A stretch of 56,714 nucleotides of DNA from Desulfarculaceae bacterium. GTDB lineage: Bacteria; Desulfobacterota; Desulfarculia; Desulfarculales; Desulfarculaceae. A program made the position numbers and the translations under genes. This document shows positions 7,877-16,647 of the stretch, one piece after another. Below the pieces are notes generated by a model that saw only the letters and a list, made by a program, of their open reading frames with translations, ran no database searches and was not told the origin of the DNA. How positions within the stretch are numbered: position 1 is the first letter of the stretch; the number at the start of each line of letters is the position of its first letter. The DNA is taken from contig JAIPDO010000021.1 of the NCBI GenBank assembly GCA_021737645.1, positions 1-56,714 on the forward strand, in the 5' to 3' direction.

Positions 7877-9070
7877 ATGACGGCCAAAACTCCCATACAT
7901 GACTGGCACGCCGCCCACGGCGGCAAGCTGGTTGATTTCGCCGGTTGGCGGCTGCCGGTGTCCTACGGCGATGGGGTCATCGCCGAGCACCTGGCCACCC
8001 GCAAGCACGGCGGCCTGTTCGACATCAGCCACATGGGCCGATTCGCGGTGCGCGGCCCCCAGGCCCGTGCCTGGCTGGCCTCGCTGCTCACCAACGACCC
8101 CGGCAAGCTGAGCCCCGGCAAGGCCCAATACACCCTCATTTCCGATCCGGCGGGCCGCCCCTTGGACGACGCCTTCCTCTACCAACAGAAGCCCGAGCAA
8201 TATTTGCTGGTGGTCAACGCCTCCAACCACAACAAGGACCTCCAGTGGCTACAGCAGCACTTGGCCGATGGGGTGGAGTTTGAAGACCACAGCGCGCGCC
8301 TGGCCATGTTGGCGGTGCAGGGGCCGGACAGCGAAAAGCTGCTGGCTCCGCTGCTGGCCGAGCCTTTGCCCTCCACCGGGCGCAACCACGGCGGCTTCAA
8401 CCGTTTGGGCTCGGTGGAGATGTATGTCTCGCGCACCGGTTACACCGGCGAGCCGGTGAGCTTCGAGTTGTTCCTGCCCTGGGAGACGGCCGGGGCGGTA
8501 TGGGACAAGCTGGCTCTAAGCGGTGCGCCCCTGGGGGTGGTGCCGGTGGGGCTGGGGGCGCGGGATACCCTGCGCCTGGAAGCGGGCCTGCCCCTGTACG
8601 GCCACGAGTACCGGGAGGACCGCCCCATCATGGCCATGCCCACGGCCAAGTTGGGCGTGGATCTCAACCCCGAGCGTGGCGATTTCCTGGGCCGCGCGGC
8701 CCTGGAGGGCCAGGCCCAAGCCTTGGCCTCGGGTCAATACGGAGAGGTGCCCCGGCGGGTGTTCGCGGTGGCGGGCCTGGCCAAGGGCATGATGCGCGAG
8801 GGCTCCGAAGTGCTGGCGGGCGGCAAGCCACTGGGCGAGTTGACCAGCGGCACCATGATCCCGGCTTGGCAGTTCGCGGGCGGCCTGCCCGGCGATGAGC
8901 ATTACAACCGGCCCCTGGGACTGGCCCTATTGGAAAGCGGCACCCAGGTGGGACAGGAAGTGGAAATAAACTACCGCAAGCGCGCCCTGCCCGGCAGGGT
9001 GGTGAAAAGCTTTACCCGGCCCCTGGGCCGGTACCTGGAACCGATCCAGTTCGATGGAGGTGCGAAGTGA
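7877..9070 (+). CDS. gcvT: glycine cleavage system T protein (aminomethyltransferase)
   Basis: The protein is 397 residues, somewhat longer than the usual 360-370, with an AAGGAGG ribosome-binding site 9 bases upstream of the ATG. It moves the methylene group from aminomethyl-lipoyl GcvH to tetrahydrofolate, releasing ammonia. Family features: H-D/E near the start (IHDWHAAHGGK), FAGWRLPVSYGDG, the folate-binding stretch FDISHMGRF, and GYTGEPVSFELF with downstream RLEAGLPLYGHE. It is the first gene of the gcv operon behind a glycine riboswitch, and it overlaps gcvH by four bases, so the two are translationally coupled. Confidence 0.96.
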   Translation: MTAKTPIHDWHAAHGGKLVDFAGWRLPVSYGDGVIAEHLATRKHGGLFDISHMGRFAVRGPQARAWLASLLTNDPGKLSPGKAQYTLISDPAGRPLDDAFLYQQKPEQYLLVVNASNHNKDLQWLQQHLADGVEFEDHSARLAMLAVQGPDSEKLLAPLLAEPLPSTGRNHGGFNRLGSVEMYVSRTGYTGEPVSFELFLPWETAGAVWDKLALSGAPLGVVPVGLGARDTLRLEAGLPLYGHEYREDRPIMAMPTAKLGVDLNPERGDFLGRAALEGQAQALASGQYGEVPRRVFAVAGLAKGMMREGSEVLAGGKPLGELTSGTMIPAWQFAGGLPGDEHYNRPLGLALLESGTQVGQEVEINYRKRALPGRVVKSFTRPLGRYLEPIQFDGGAK

Positions 9071-9465
9071 GCGAAGCAAAGAAAGCCCCCGAGGGTCTCT
9101 ACTACACCAAGGAACACGAATGGGTGAAGCTGGAGGGCGGCCTGGCCGTGGTGGGGCTCACCGATTTTGCCCAGGACCAGTTGGGCGACATCACCTACGT
9201 GGAGCTGCCCGAGGTGGAGGCCGAGGTGGAGCAGATGGGCGAGATGTGCGTGGTGGAGTCTGTAAAGACCGCGGCGGACGTCTACGCCCCCCTCAGCGGA
9301 ACGGTGGCCGAGGTCAACTCCGCCCTGGAGGACGCGCCGGAGCTGATCAACCAGGACTGCTACGGGGCGGGCTGGCTGGTGAAGCTCAGCGGGTTTGATC
9401 AGGCCGAGCTGGACAACCTCATGGACGCCGGGGCCTATGTTCAGCTCATGACCGAGGGAGAGTGA
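9067..9465 (+). CDS. gcvH: glycine cleavage system H protein
   Basis: The protein is 132 residues. It starts at a GTG overlapping the gcvT stop. The lipoyl-carrying lysine is Lys67 in VVESVKTAADVYAPLSG. HEWV near residue 17, GLTDFAQDQLGDI and the GAGWLVKL segment near the C-terminus are typical. The lipoylated arm shuttles the aminomethyl group between the P, T and L proteins. The dihydrolipoamide dehydrogenase (L protein) gene and lipoate genes are not in this window. Confidence 0.97.
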   Translation: MSEAKKAPEGLYYTKEHEWVKLEGGLAVVGLTDFAQDQLGDITYVELPEVEAEVEQMGEMCVVESVKTAADVYAPLSGTVAEVNSALEDAPELINQDCYGAGWLVKLSGFDQAELDNLMDAGAYVQLMTEGE

Positions 9466-9469
9466 GAAA

Positions 9470-10789
9470 ATGCGCTTTACCCCCCACACCTCCGAGGACC
9501 GGGCGGCCATGCTGGCGGCCCTGGGCCTGGGCTCGGTGGACGAGCTGTTCGAGGTGATCCCCGAGCCGCTCAGGGCCCGATCCTGGGACCTGCCGCCGGG
9601 CATGAGCGAACCCGAGGTGAGCCAGTATCTGGCCAAGCTGGCCGGGCTCAACGCCCAGGACCTGGTGTGTTTCCTGGGCGGTGGTTTCTATGACCACTAC
9701 ATACCCGCGGCGGTGGACGCCCTGATCAGCCGGGGCGAGTTCTACACCGCCTACACTCCCTACCAGGCCGAGATGTCCCAGGGCATCTTGCAGAGCATCT
9801 TCGAGTATCAGAGCGCCATCTGCCGCCTAACCGGCCTGGACGCGGCCAACGCCTCGCTCTACGACGGCGGCACCGCCCTGTACGAGGCGGCCATGATGGC
9901 GGTGCGCAAGACCAAGCGCAAGAAGCTCATCGTGTGCACCTCGGTCAGTCCCATCTACCGCATCATGCTCAGGACCTACACCATTAACCTGCATCTGGAG
10001 CTGGTGGAGGCCGACGTCTCCGATCCCGCCGTGCTTCAGGGGCTCCTGGACCAGGACACCGCCGGGCTCATTTTGCAAAACCCTGACTTTTTCGGGGTGC
10101 TGCACGACTATGCGCCCCATTTCGCGGCGGTGCGCGAGCTGAAGGGCCTGGGCATCCTGGGCTGCAACCCCATCGCCCTGGCCGTGGCCAAGACCCCGGC
10201 CCAGATGGGCGCGGACATCGCGGTGGGCGAGGGCCAGCCATTGGGCCTGCCGCTGTCCTTCGGCGGTCCCTACCTGGGCTTCATGGCCGTAAGCCAGGCC
10301 CTGCTGCGCACCATGCCGGGGCGCATAGTGGGGCGCACCCACGACGGCCAGGGCAGGGTGGGCTATTGCCTGACCCTGCAAACCCGCGAGCAGCACATCC
10401 GCAGAGAGAAGGCCACCAGCAACATCTGCTCCAACGAGGCGCTGTGCGCCCTGGCCGCGGTTATCTTCCTGGGGCTCATGGGCAAACAGGGCCTGGTGGA
10501 GCTGGCCGAGCTGAACATGACCCAGGCGGCCTACGCCCGCGAGCGCCTTTGTGCCATCGACGGCGTGGAGCCGGTGGACCAGGGCCCCTGGTTCAACGAG
10601 TTCAGGGTGCGCCTGCCCATCGACGCCCGCGTGGCGGTGAGCCGCATGATCGACAAGGGCATCGCGGCGGGCTTCCCCCTGGGCCGCTACTACCCAGAGC
10701 AGTCCAACAACCTGCTGGTGGCGGTTACCGAAAAGCGCTCCAAGGAAGAGATCGGCTATCTGGCCGAGGGACTGGAGGCGGTGCTGTGA
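9470..10789 (+). CDS. gcvPA: glycine dehydrogenase (decarboxylating) subunit 1
   Basis: The protein is 439 residues. It is the N-terminal half of the split P protein, found in many anaerobes. Recognisable segments include the N-terminal MRFTPHTSEDRAAML, FLGGGFYDHYIPAAVD, FYTAYTPYQAEMSQG and the YDGGTALYEAAMMA segment. It forms an alpha2-beta2 enzyme with GcvPB and decarboxylates glycine onto lipoyl GcvH. The ATG is four bases after the gcvH stop, with GGGAGAG as the ribosome-binding site. It overlaps gcvPB by four bases. Confidence 0.96.
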   Translation: MRFTPHTSEDRAAMLAALGLGSVDELFEVIPEPLRARSWDLPPGMSEPEVSQYLAKLAGLNAQDLVCFLGGGFYDHYIPAAVDALISRGEFYTAYTPYQAEMSQGILQSIFEYQSAICRLTGLDAANASLYDGGTALYEAAMMAVRKTKRKKLIVCTSVSPIYRIMLRTYTINLHLELVEADVSDPAVLQGLLDQDTAGLILQNPDFFGVLHDYAPHFAAVRELKGLGILGCNPIALAVAKTPAQMGADIAVGEGQPLGLPLSFGGPYLGFMAVSQALLRTMPGRIVGRTHDGQGRVGYCLTLQTREQHIRREKATSNICSNEALCALAAVIFLGLMGKQGLVELAELNMTQAAYARERLCAIDGVEPVDQGPWFNEFRVRLPIDARVAVSRMIDKGIAAGFPLGRYYPEQSNNLLVAVTEKRSKEEIGYLAEGLEAVL

Positions 10790-12249
10790 AAACCATATTC
10801 GAGATAAGCAGGCCCGGCCGCCGGGCAGCCTCCTTGCCCTGCTCACGGGTGGACCAGCGTTTCTGCCAAATGAGCAAGCTGCCCCCAGAGCTGCGGCGCA
10901 GCGAACCCGCCGAGCTGCCCGAGGTGGCCGAGATAGACCTGGTGCGCCATTACACCCTGCTTTCGCGCATGAATTTCGGGGTGGATGTGGGCACCTATCC
11001 CCTGGGCTCGTGCACCATGAAGTACAACCCTAAGTTCACCGAAGTGGCCGCCCGCCTGCCCGGCTTCGCCGGTCTGCACCCCCTGCTGCCCCAGCTCAGG
11101 CGGGGCGGGCTCTTGGCCCAGGGCGCGCTCCAGGTGATCTACGAGTTGGAGCGGCTCCTCAAGCAGATCACCGGCATGGACGCCTTTACCATGCAGCCGC
11201 TGGCCGGGGCCCACGGCGAGCTCACCGGCATCATGCTCATGGCCGCCTACCACAACGACAAAGGCAACCAGAAGTCACTGGTCTTGGTGCCGGACTCGGC
11301 CCACGGCACCAACCCCGCTTCGGCGGCCATCGCGGGCTATCAGGTGGTGACCGTGCCCTCCAAGGACGGGGTCATGGACCCGGCGGCCTTCAAGGAAAAG
11401 CTCAGCGACCAGGTGGCCGGGGTGATGATGACCAACCCCAACACCGTGGGGCTGTTCAACCCCTACATCGCCGAGATCGCCGAGGCGGCCCACCAGGCCG
11501 ACGCGCTGATGTATTATGACGGGGCCAACCTCAACGCCATCATGGGCTATGCCAAGCCCGCGGACCTGGGATTCGACATCGTGCACCTGAACCTGCACAA
11601 GACCTTTGGCACGCCCCACGGAGGCGGCGGGCCGGGGGCCGGGCCGGTGGGGGTGGTGGAGCGCCTCAGGGACTATATGCCCATCTCTCGGGTGGATGTG
11701 CGCGGCGACGGCACCCTGTTCCTGGACTACGACCACCCCAAGTCCATCGGCTACGTGGCCCCGTTCTACGGCAACTTCGGGGTGTGCCTCAAGGCCTTTG
11801 CCTACATCCTGGCCCTGGGCGGCGAAGGGCTCAAGGAGGTCAGCCAAGACGCGGTGCTGGCGGCCAACTATCTGCGGGTCAAGCTGGGCGACAAGTGGCA
11901 GGTGGCCTTTGACCGTCCCTGCATGCACGAGGTGGTGTTCAGCGCCGAGGACAAGGCGGCCCAGCACGGCGTCTCCGCTCTGGACGTGGCCAAGGCTCTC
12001 ATCGACGAGGGCTTCCACCCGCCAACCATCTACTTTCCCTTGGTGGTCAAAGAGGCCATGATGGTCGAGCCCACCGAGACCGAGGCCCTGGAAAACCTGG
12101 ACGCCCTGGTGGCGGCCATGGGGCGCATCGCCGACAAGGCGGCCAGCGACCCCGAGGCCCTGCACGCCGCGCCGGTGACCACCCCGGTGGGGCGCCTGGA
12201 CGAGGTGAGCGCCGCGCGCCATCCGGTGCTCCAGGAACCACAGGCGTAA
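10786..12249 (+). CDS. gcvPB: glycine dehydrogenase (decarboxylating) subunit 2
   Basis: The protein is 487 residues. The GTG start at 10786 overlaps the gcvPA stop (GTGA). An open frame extends upstream but only as antiphase read-through inside gcvPA. The PLP lysine is Lys272 in LHKTFGTPHGGGGPG. Other landmarks are RHYTLLSRMNFGVD, PLGSCTMKYNPK and DSAHGTNPASA. It is the PLP-carrying half of the P protein. The operon ends at a strong hairpin 10 bases downstream. Confidence 0.96.
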   Translation: MKTIFEISRPGRRAASLPCSRVDQRFCQMSKLPPELRRSEPAELPEVAEIDLVRHYTLLSRMNFGVDVGTYPLGSCTMKYNPKFTEVAARLPGFAGLHPLLPQLRRGGLLAQGALQVIYELERLLKQITGMDAFTMQPLAGAHGELTGIMLMAAYHNDKGNQKSLVLVPDSAHGTNPASAAIAGYQVVTVPSKDGVMDPAAFKEKLSDQVAGVMMTNPNTVGLFNPYIAEIAEAAHQADALMYYDGANLNAIMGYAKPADLGFDIVHLNLHKTFGTPHGGGGPGAGPVGVVERLRDYMPISRVDVRGDGTLFLDYDHPKSIGYVAPFYGNFGVCLKAFAYILALGGEGLKEVSQDAVLAANYLRVKLGDKWQVAFDRPCMHEVVFSAEDKAAQHGVSALDVAKALIDEGFHPPTIYFPLVVKEAMMVEPTETEALENLDALVAAMGRIADKAASDPEALHAAPVTTPVGRLDEVSAARHPVLQEPQA

Positions 12250-12258
12250 CCAGACTTT

Positions 12259-12288
12259 GGGCCGGGGCCAGCGCCTTGGCCTCGGCCC
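12259..12288 (+). terminator. terminator of the gcv operon
   Basis: GGGCCGGGGCCA (12259-12270) pairs with TGGCCTCGGCCC (12277-12288) over 12 positions with one G-T pair and a 6-base loop, followed by TTGCCTTT. A second GC hairpin (CTCCCCC...GGGGGAG) lies at 12300-12326. Together they should stop gcv transcription. Confidence 0.75.
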
Positions 12289-12331
12289 TTGCCTTTCAGC
12301 TCCCCCGGGCGGTTCGCCGGGGGGAGACAGT

Positions 12332-12424
12332 TCTATACATTTTTGTAATATTGCCGGTGTTTGTTGGTTAAACAAAATAATAACTAACAGATATAATAGT
12401 AAAAATAAAAAATTGATCTATACA
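12332..12424 (+). promoter_or_regulatory. AT-rich promoter/operator region of the GntR-flavoprotein-TTT operon
   Basis: TTAAAC (12368-12373), an 18-base spacer and TATAAT (12392-12397) form a plausible sigma-70 promoter. TCTATACA occurs twice, at 12332-12339 and 12417-12424, flanking it. The first copy is part of the inverted repeat TACA-TTTT-TGTA (12336-12347). This fits an operator pair for the GntR protein encoded 130 bases downstream. Base composition drops sharply compared with the coding flanks. Confidence 0.5.
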
Positions 12425-12550
12425 ACTAAATAAGTATTGCGGTGGACCCGGAATTGTTGCATTCTTATGATGTCGGGGAAGCTTGTTTCAGACTTCAATC
12501 AGCCTGCGAAAACTGCCTGCTCCGGCTCAATCAATAGCGAGGCCAATTTA

Positions 12551-13300
12551 ATGGCGAGGACCAAATCCCATCAGCGGGGCGGCGAGGCCCCCATACCCGC
12601 TTATTACCGGCTCCAGATGGAACTGCTCCAGGGTATAGAAAACGGACGCTGGGCTCCGGGCGAGGCCATACCGCCCGAGCGCAAGATCGCCGAGGACTTT
12701 GGGGTCAGCCTGGGCACGGTGAACCGGGCCTTGGCCAATCTGGTCAACGACGGCTACCTCAAGCGCATCCAGGGCAAGGGCACCTTCGTGGCCGGCACCA
12801 CCATCCCCCTGGAGAGCGTGCGCTACACCCGGCTGCGCCGGGAGTTCAGCGACCCGGACCCCCGCTTCAAAATAAAGGTGCTCAGCCTGGAGGAGGTGCC
12901 GGGTTGCCAACCGGCCAAACGCCTGCTCAAGATGCGCGGCGCGGGCAAGCTGTGGAAGCTGCGGCGGCTGTTCGTAAACCGCAAGGGCCCCCTCATGTAC
13001 TACGTCTCCTACCTGCCGCAGCCCCTGTTCAAGAACCTGGACCAGATAATCAGCCCCCTCATGGAAAAGATGACCCTCTATGAGGGCATAGAGAAGAAAT
13101 ACGGTCTGCCGACCGTCTTCAACCAGGAGCTGTTCAGCGCGGTGACCGCCGACCAGGAGGTGGCCGAGGTGTTGGGTGGCCAGGTGGGGGCGCCGGTCCT
13201 CAAGATCGAGATGCTTTCCTTCACCTACAAGGAAAAACCATACGAATACCGGATCAGTTACTGCATCACCGACGACACCAAGATGTTCCGGGAGATGTAA
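12551..13300 (+). CDS. GntR-family transcriptional regulator with UTRA domain (HutC type)
   Basis: The protein is 249 residues from the ATG at 12551. An in-frame extension upstream to 12437 is not homologous. The N-terminal winged helix has the GntR pattern PAYYRLQMELLQGIENG, PPERKIAEDFGVSLGTVNRAL and GYLKRIQGKGTFV (about residues 15-82). The C-terminal UTRA domain (about 105-249) has the KLWKLRRL, PLMYYVSYLP and YRISYC strands of HutC/FarR-type effector domains. It is the first gene of the downstream cluster and likely represses it until a substrate binds. Direct TCTATACA repeats in the promoter are candidate operators. Confidence 0.9.
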   Translation: MARTKSHQRGGEAPIPAYYRLQMELLQGIENGRWAPGEAIPPERKIAEDFGVSLGTVNRALANLVNDGYLKRIQGKGTFVAGTTIPLESVRYTRLRREFSDPDPRFKIKVLSLEEVPGCQPAKRLLKMRGAGKLWKLRRLFVNRKGPLMYYVSYLPQPLFKNLDQIISPLMEKMTLYEGIEKKYGLPTVFNQELFSAVTADQEVAEVLGGQVGAPVLKIEMLSFTYKEKPYEYRISYCITDDTKMFREM

Positions 13301-13329
13301 GGCGGGCCGGTCAGTTTTCGGGAGAAGAA

Positions 13330-14991
13330 ATGTCTTACGACTATCCAGTAATCAACGCCGACGTCGTGGTGGTGGGAGGCGGCAGCGCCGGAGTGATGGC
13401 CGGGATCCGGGCCAAGGAAGTGGCCCCGGATCAGGAGGTCATCGTCCTGGAAAAGGGCGACGCCAAATACTCCGGCTGCATCGCCCGGGGCATGGACGCG
13501 CTCAACATCGTGGCCGTGCCCGGCGTTTCCTCGCCGGAGCTCTATGTGGAGTCCAACCGGATGGCCTGCGAAGGCATCATGGACGAGCCGGTGAACTACC
13601 GCATGGCCGAGCGTAGCTGGCCGCTGATGAAAAAGCTCATCGACTGGGGCGTGTGCTTTCCCACCGACGACCAGGGCGAGTACGAGATTCTCCAGGTGCA
13701 CCCCAAGGGCCGCTTCTGCGTGACCATGAAGGAGCCTGAGCTGAAATCCATCCTGCACCAGCGGTTGGTGGACAGCGGGGCCAAGGTGTTCAACCGCACC
13801 ATGGCCGCCGAGATATTGGTGGAGGAAGGCCGGGTGGCCGGGGTCATCGCCATGAACGTGCGCACCGGCGAGGTGATGGTTATCCGCGCCCCCAGCGTGA
13901 TCCTCAGCGCCGGGGGCACCGCCCGCTTCGGCCTGCCGGCCAACGGCAACCTCTACGGGGTCTACGACTTTCCGGGCAACACCGGCGACGGCTACTGTCT
14001 GGCCTACCGGGCCGGGGCCGAGCTTAGCGGCCTGGAATACACCCTGTACTACTACATCACCAAGGACATCAACGCCCCGCTGCTCTACATCACCCTGACC
14101 CGCGGGGCCCATCTGCTAAACGCCATGGACCAGCGCCGCGACAAGGAGCACCCCTCCATCAAGAGCATGTGCATGGAGGACTTCTTCGACCGCACCGGCC
14201 CCCTGCGCATCCGCATGGATCACCTGCCCGAGGACAAGATCAAGGAGATCGAGGAGATCCTGTTCACCACCGAGCGCCCGGCCTGCGAGCGCTTCCACGC
14301 CGGGCGCGACAACGACTTCCGCACCGGTGAGATCGAGCTTTGGCCCACCGAGGTCTACCTCTGCGGCGGCCACGGCATGACCGGGGTGCGCATCAACGAG
14401 CGCGGCGAAAGCAGCCTGCCCGGCCTCTATGCGGCGGGCGACACTTCCCTGTGCGCTCGCGGCCACCTCTCCGGGGCCTTTGTCTACGGCGAAATCTGCG
14501 CCGAGAGCGGCAGCGAGTTCGCCCGCGAGCGCGGCCTCACCGAGTTCAACCCGGACAAGGTGGACGCCTTTTTGGCCCGGCGGGAAAAGCGCCTGGCCCA
14601 GGGCGCCAACCCCATCGCGGTGGAGGAGTTCGAGTTCAAGGTGCGCCGCATCATCACCGACTACCTCACCCCGCCCAAGAACGAATACAAGCTAAAGCGG
14701 GTGCTGTGGTGGATGGACCGTTTCCGGCGCGAGCTGGACGAGATGGTCTACGTCAAGGACATGCACGACCTGTTCAAGACCTACGAGGTGGCCAACATAA
14801 TCGAGTGCGCCACCATGAGCGCCACCGCTTCCTTGGAGCGCACCGAGAGCCGCTGGCTGCCTTGGCACTACCGCGCCGACTTCCCGGAAAAAAACGACGA
14901 GCAATGGCTCAAGCACATTGTTGTCAGCAAAGGCGAAGGCCCCGGCGAGGTCAAGATTCAGCACAAAGACATCGTGAAGATGCCGGCCTAG
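13330..14991 (+). CDS. FAD-dependent fumarate reductase/AprA-like flavoprotein
   Basis: The protein is 553 residues with a GGGAGAAG ribosome-binding site. The N-terminal dinucleotide-binding motif is VVVVGGGSAGVMAGI (about residues 12-26). The second FAD motif SLPGLYAAGDTS appears near residue 365, and YVKDMHDLF and NIIECATMS lie in the helical C-terminal domain. It belongs to the succinate dehydrogenase/fumarate reductase/adenylylsulfate reductase flavoprotein superfamily. It lacks a signal peptide, so it is cytoplasmic. It is followed 10 bases later by a ferredoxin-NAD(P)H flavoprotein and then a TTT transporter. The likely job is reduction or oxidation of a C=C bond or related group in an imported carboxylate. 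It is not expected to be true AprA, because no separate AprB follows and the context is a transporter operon. Confidence 0.78.
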   Translation: MSYDYPVINADVVVVGGGSAGVMAGIRAKEVAPDQEVIVLEKGDAKYSGCIARGMDALNIVAVPGVSSPELYVESNRMACEGIMDEPVNYRMAERSWPLMKKLIDWGVCFPTDDQGEYEILQVHPKGRFCVTMKEPELKSILHQRLVDSGAKVFNRTMAAEILVEEGRVAGVIAMNVRTGEVMVIRAPSVILSAGGTARFGLPANGNLYGVYDFPGNTGDGYCLAYRAGAELSGLEYTLYYYITKDINAPLLYITLTRGAHLLNAMDQRRDKEHPSIKSMCMEDFFDRTGPLRIRMDHLPEDKIKEIEEILFTTERPACERFHAGRDNDFRTGEIELWPTEVYLCGGHGMTGVRINERGESSLPGLYAAGDTSLCARGHLSGAFVYGEICAESGSEFARERGLTEFNPDKVDAFLARREKRLAQGANPIAVEEFEFKVRRIITDYLTPPKNEYKLKRVLWWMDRFRRELDEMVYVKDMHDLFKTYEVANIIECATMSATASLERTESRWLPWHYRADFPEKNDEQWLKHIVVSKGEGPGEVKIQHKDIVKMPA

Positions 14992-15001
14992 GGAGATAAT
15001 C

Positions 15002-16588
15002 ATGCGTACCAATCTACTCGAGGCCCTTTCGGACAACATCAAGGTGAACAAAGACAAGTGCACCGCCTGCGGGGTGTGCGTGGACACCTGCATTCTGGAC
15101 AACCTGCGCCTGAAGTTGGCCCCTTGCCGCCAGGCCTGCCCCTTGGGGGTCAACTGTCAGGGCTACGTGCAGCTCATCCTGCGCGGCGAGGACCAGGCCG
15201 GTCTGGAGATGGTGGAGCGCAAGCTTCCTTTCCCCGGCATCCTGGGCCGTTTGTGTTCGGCCCAGTGCGAAGCGGGCTGTCAGCGCAAGAAGGAGACCGG
15301 CGAGGCGGTGGCCATCCGGGCCCTGAAGCGCTATCTGAGCGATGCGGCCAGTGAGCCCGCCCTGCCGGACAAGGCCCCGGACAGCGGCAAGAGCATCGCG
15401 GTGGTGGGCTCCGGCCCGGCGGGCATGTTGGCCGCCTGGGACCTGTTGGTGCAGGGCCACGGGGTCACGGTGTTTGACTCCGAGTCCGAGCCCGGCGGCA
15501 TGCTGCGCTGGGCGGTGCCTTCCTTCCGCCTGCCTGCCGAGGTGCTCAGCGCCGAGTGGGGCAAGCTTCTGGCCCTTGGCGCCCGGTTCAAGGGCGAAAC
15601 CGCCCTGGGCCGCGAAGTCTCTTTGGAGGATCTGAGCGCCGACTACGATGCGGTGGTGCTGGCCCTGGGATGCCCCCGGCCCAAGCGCCTGGGCATCGAC
15701 GGCGAGGACGCCCAGGGCGTCGGCCACGCCTTGGAGCTGCTCAAGGCGGCTCGCACCGACACGCTTCCCAGCCTGAGCGGTCGGGTGGTGGTAATCGGCG
15801 GCGGCGAGGTGGCCCTGGACACGGCCCAGACCGCCCTGCGGCTGGGCGCGGAGCAGGTCACCGTGGTCAGCCTGGAAGACCGCCAGGGCATGCCCGCCAG
15901 CCCCGAGGCCGTGGCCCTGGCCGAGGCCGAGGGCGTGGTGCTGGACGGCTCCTGGGGCCCCACCCGCATCCTCAGCAAAGACGGCGCGGTCACCGGGTTG
16001 GAGCTCAAGCGCTGCCTGGGCGTGTTGGACCAGCAGGGCGACTTCGCCCCCAGCTTTGACGAATGCTCCCTCAAGACCCTGGAGGCCGACCAGGTGATAG
16101 TGGCCATCGGCCAACAGCGCGACGCCGCCCTGCCCGGCGGCCCCGGCTCCTGCGACCCGCTCACCCTGCAAACCCCGGCGGCCAACGTGTTTCTGGCGGG
16201 CGACGCCCTGAGCGGCCCCAGCACCATAGTGGAGGCAATGGCCTCGGGACGCCGGGCGGCCGAGAGCGCCCATCGTCTGATCAGCGGCCAACACCTCACC
16301 TACGGCCGGGAGTATCCCGGACCGGTGGAGACCGAATACGAAATAGACACCAGCCGGGGCTCGGACGCCCGGCGGGTGGACGCACCCCTGCACAGCCTCA
16401 CCGGCGCGGGCGACTTCGCCGAGGTGGAGTTGGGCCTGAGCCAAGAGCAGGCCAAGAGCGAGGCGGGCCGCTGCTATAGCTGCGGGGCTCCCTTCGGCAA
16501 GTACCGCACTTGCTGGTTCTGCCTGCCCTGCGAGGTGGAATGCCCCCAGGAGGCCCTGTGGGTGGATATCCCCTATTTGCTTCGTTAA
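15002..16588 (+). CDS. ferredoxin-fused NAD(P)H-dependent flavoprotein (GltD-like)
   Basis: The protein is 528 residues. The N-terminus has a 4Fe-4S motif CTACGVCVDTC (about residues 20-30). A GltD-type helical cluster domain follows, with CRQACPLGVNCQGY, GRLCSAQCEAGC and KRYLSD. A Rossmann pair comes next, with IAVVGSGPAGMLAAWDLL and VVVIGGGEVALDTAQTA as the FAD and NAD(P)H sites. The C-terminus carries another Cys cluster, CYSCGAPFGKYRTCWFCLPC. GltD-like proteins take electrons from NAD(P)H and pass them through FAD and Fe-S clusters. The extra N-terminal ferredoxin and C-terminal clusters suggest it feeds the AprA/FrdA-like partner encoded 10 bases upstream. Confidence 0.8.
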   Translation: MRTNLLEALSDNIKVNKDKCTACGVCVDTCILDNLRLKLAPCRQACPLGVNCQGYVQLILRGEDQAGLEMVERKLPFPGILGRLCSAQCEAGCQRKKETGEAVAIRALKRYLSDAASEPALPDKAPDSGKSIAVVGSGPAGMLAAWDLLVQGHGVTVFDSESEPGGMLRWAVPSFRLPAEVLSAEWGKLLALGARFKGETALGREVSLEDLSADYDAVVLALGCPRPKRLGIDGEDAQGVGHALELLKAARTDTLPSLSGRVVVIGGGEVALDTAQTALRLGAEQVTVVSLEDRQGMPASPEAVALAEAEGVVLDGSWGPTRILSKDGAVTGLELKRCLGVLDQQGDFAPSFDECSLKTLEADQVIVAIGQQRDAALPGGPGSCDPLTLQTPAANVFLAGDALSGPSTIVEAMASGRRAAESAHRLISGQHLTYGREYPGPVETEYEIDTSRGSDARRVDAPLHSLTGAGDFAEVELGLSQEQAKSEAGRCYSCGAPFGKYRTCWFCLPCEVECPQEALWVDIPYLLR

Positions 16589-16647
16589 GCGAACCGATAC
16601 CCCTTTGATTTGCTCAAAGGCAATTTAACGTACTGGGAGGAAAGACC

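Noticed and set aside
13330..14991. Adenylylsulfate reductase alpha subunit (AprA)
   Set aside because: No AprB follows and the operon carries a GntR regulator and TTT transporter; the superfamily similarity is shared with fumarate reductases.
15014..16444. Long minus-strand frame opposite the GltD-like gene
   Set aside because: The plus strand shows intact Rossmann and Fe-S motifs. The antisense frame is an artefact of GC-rich codon use.
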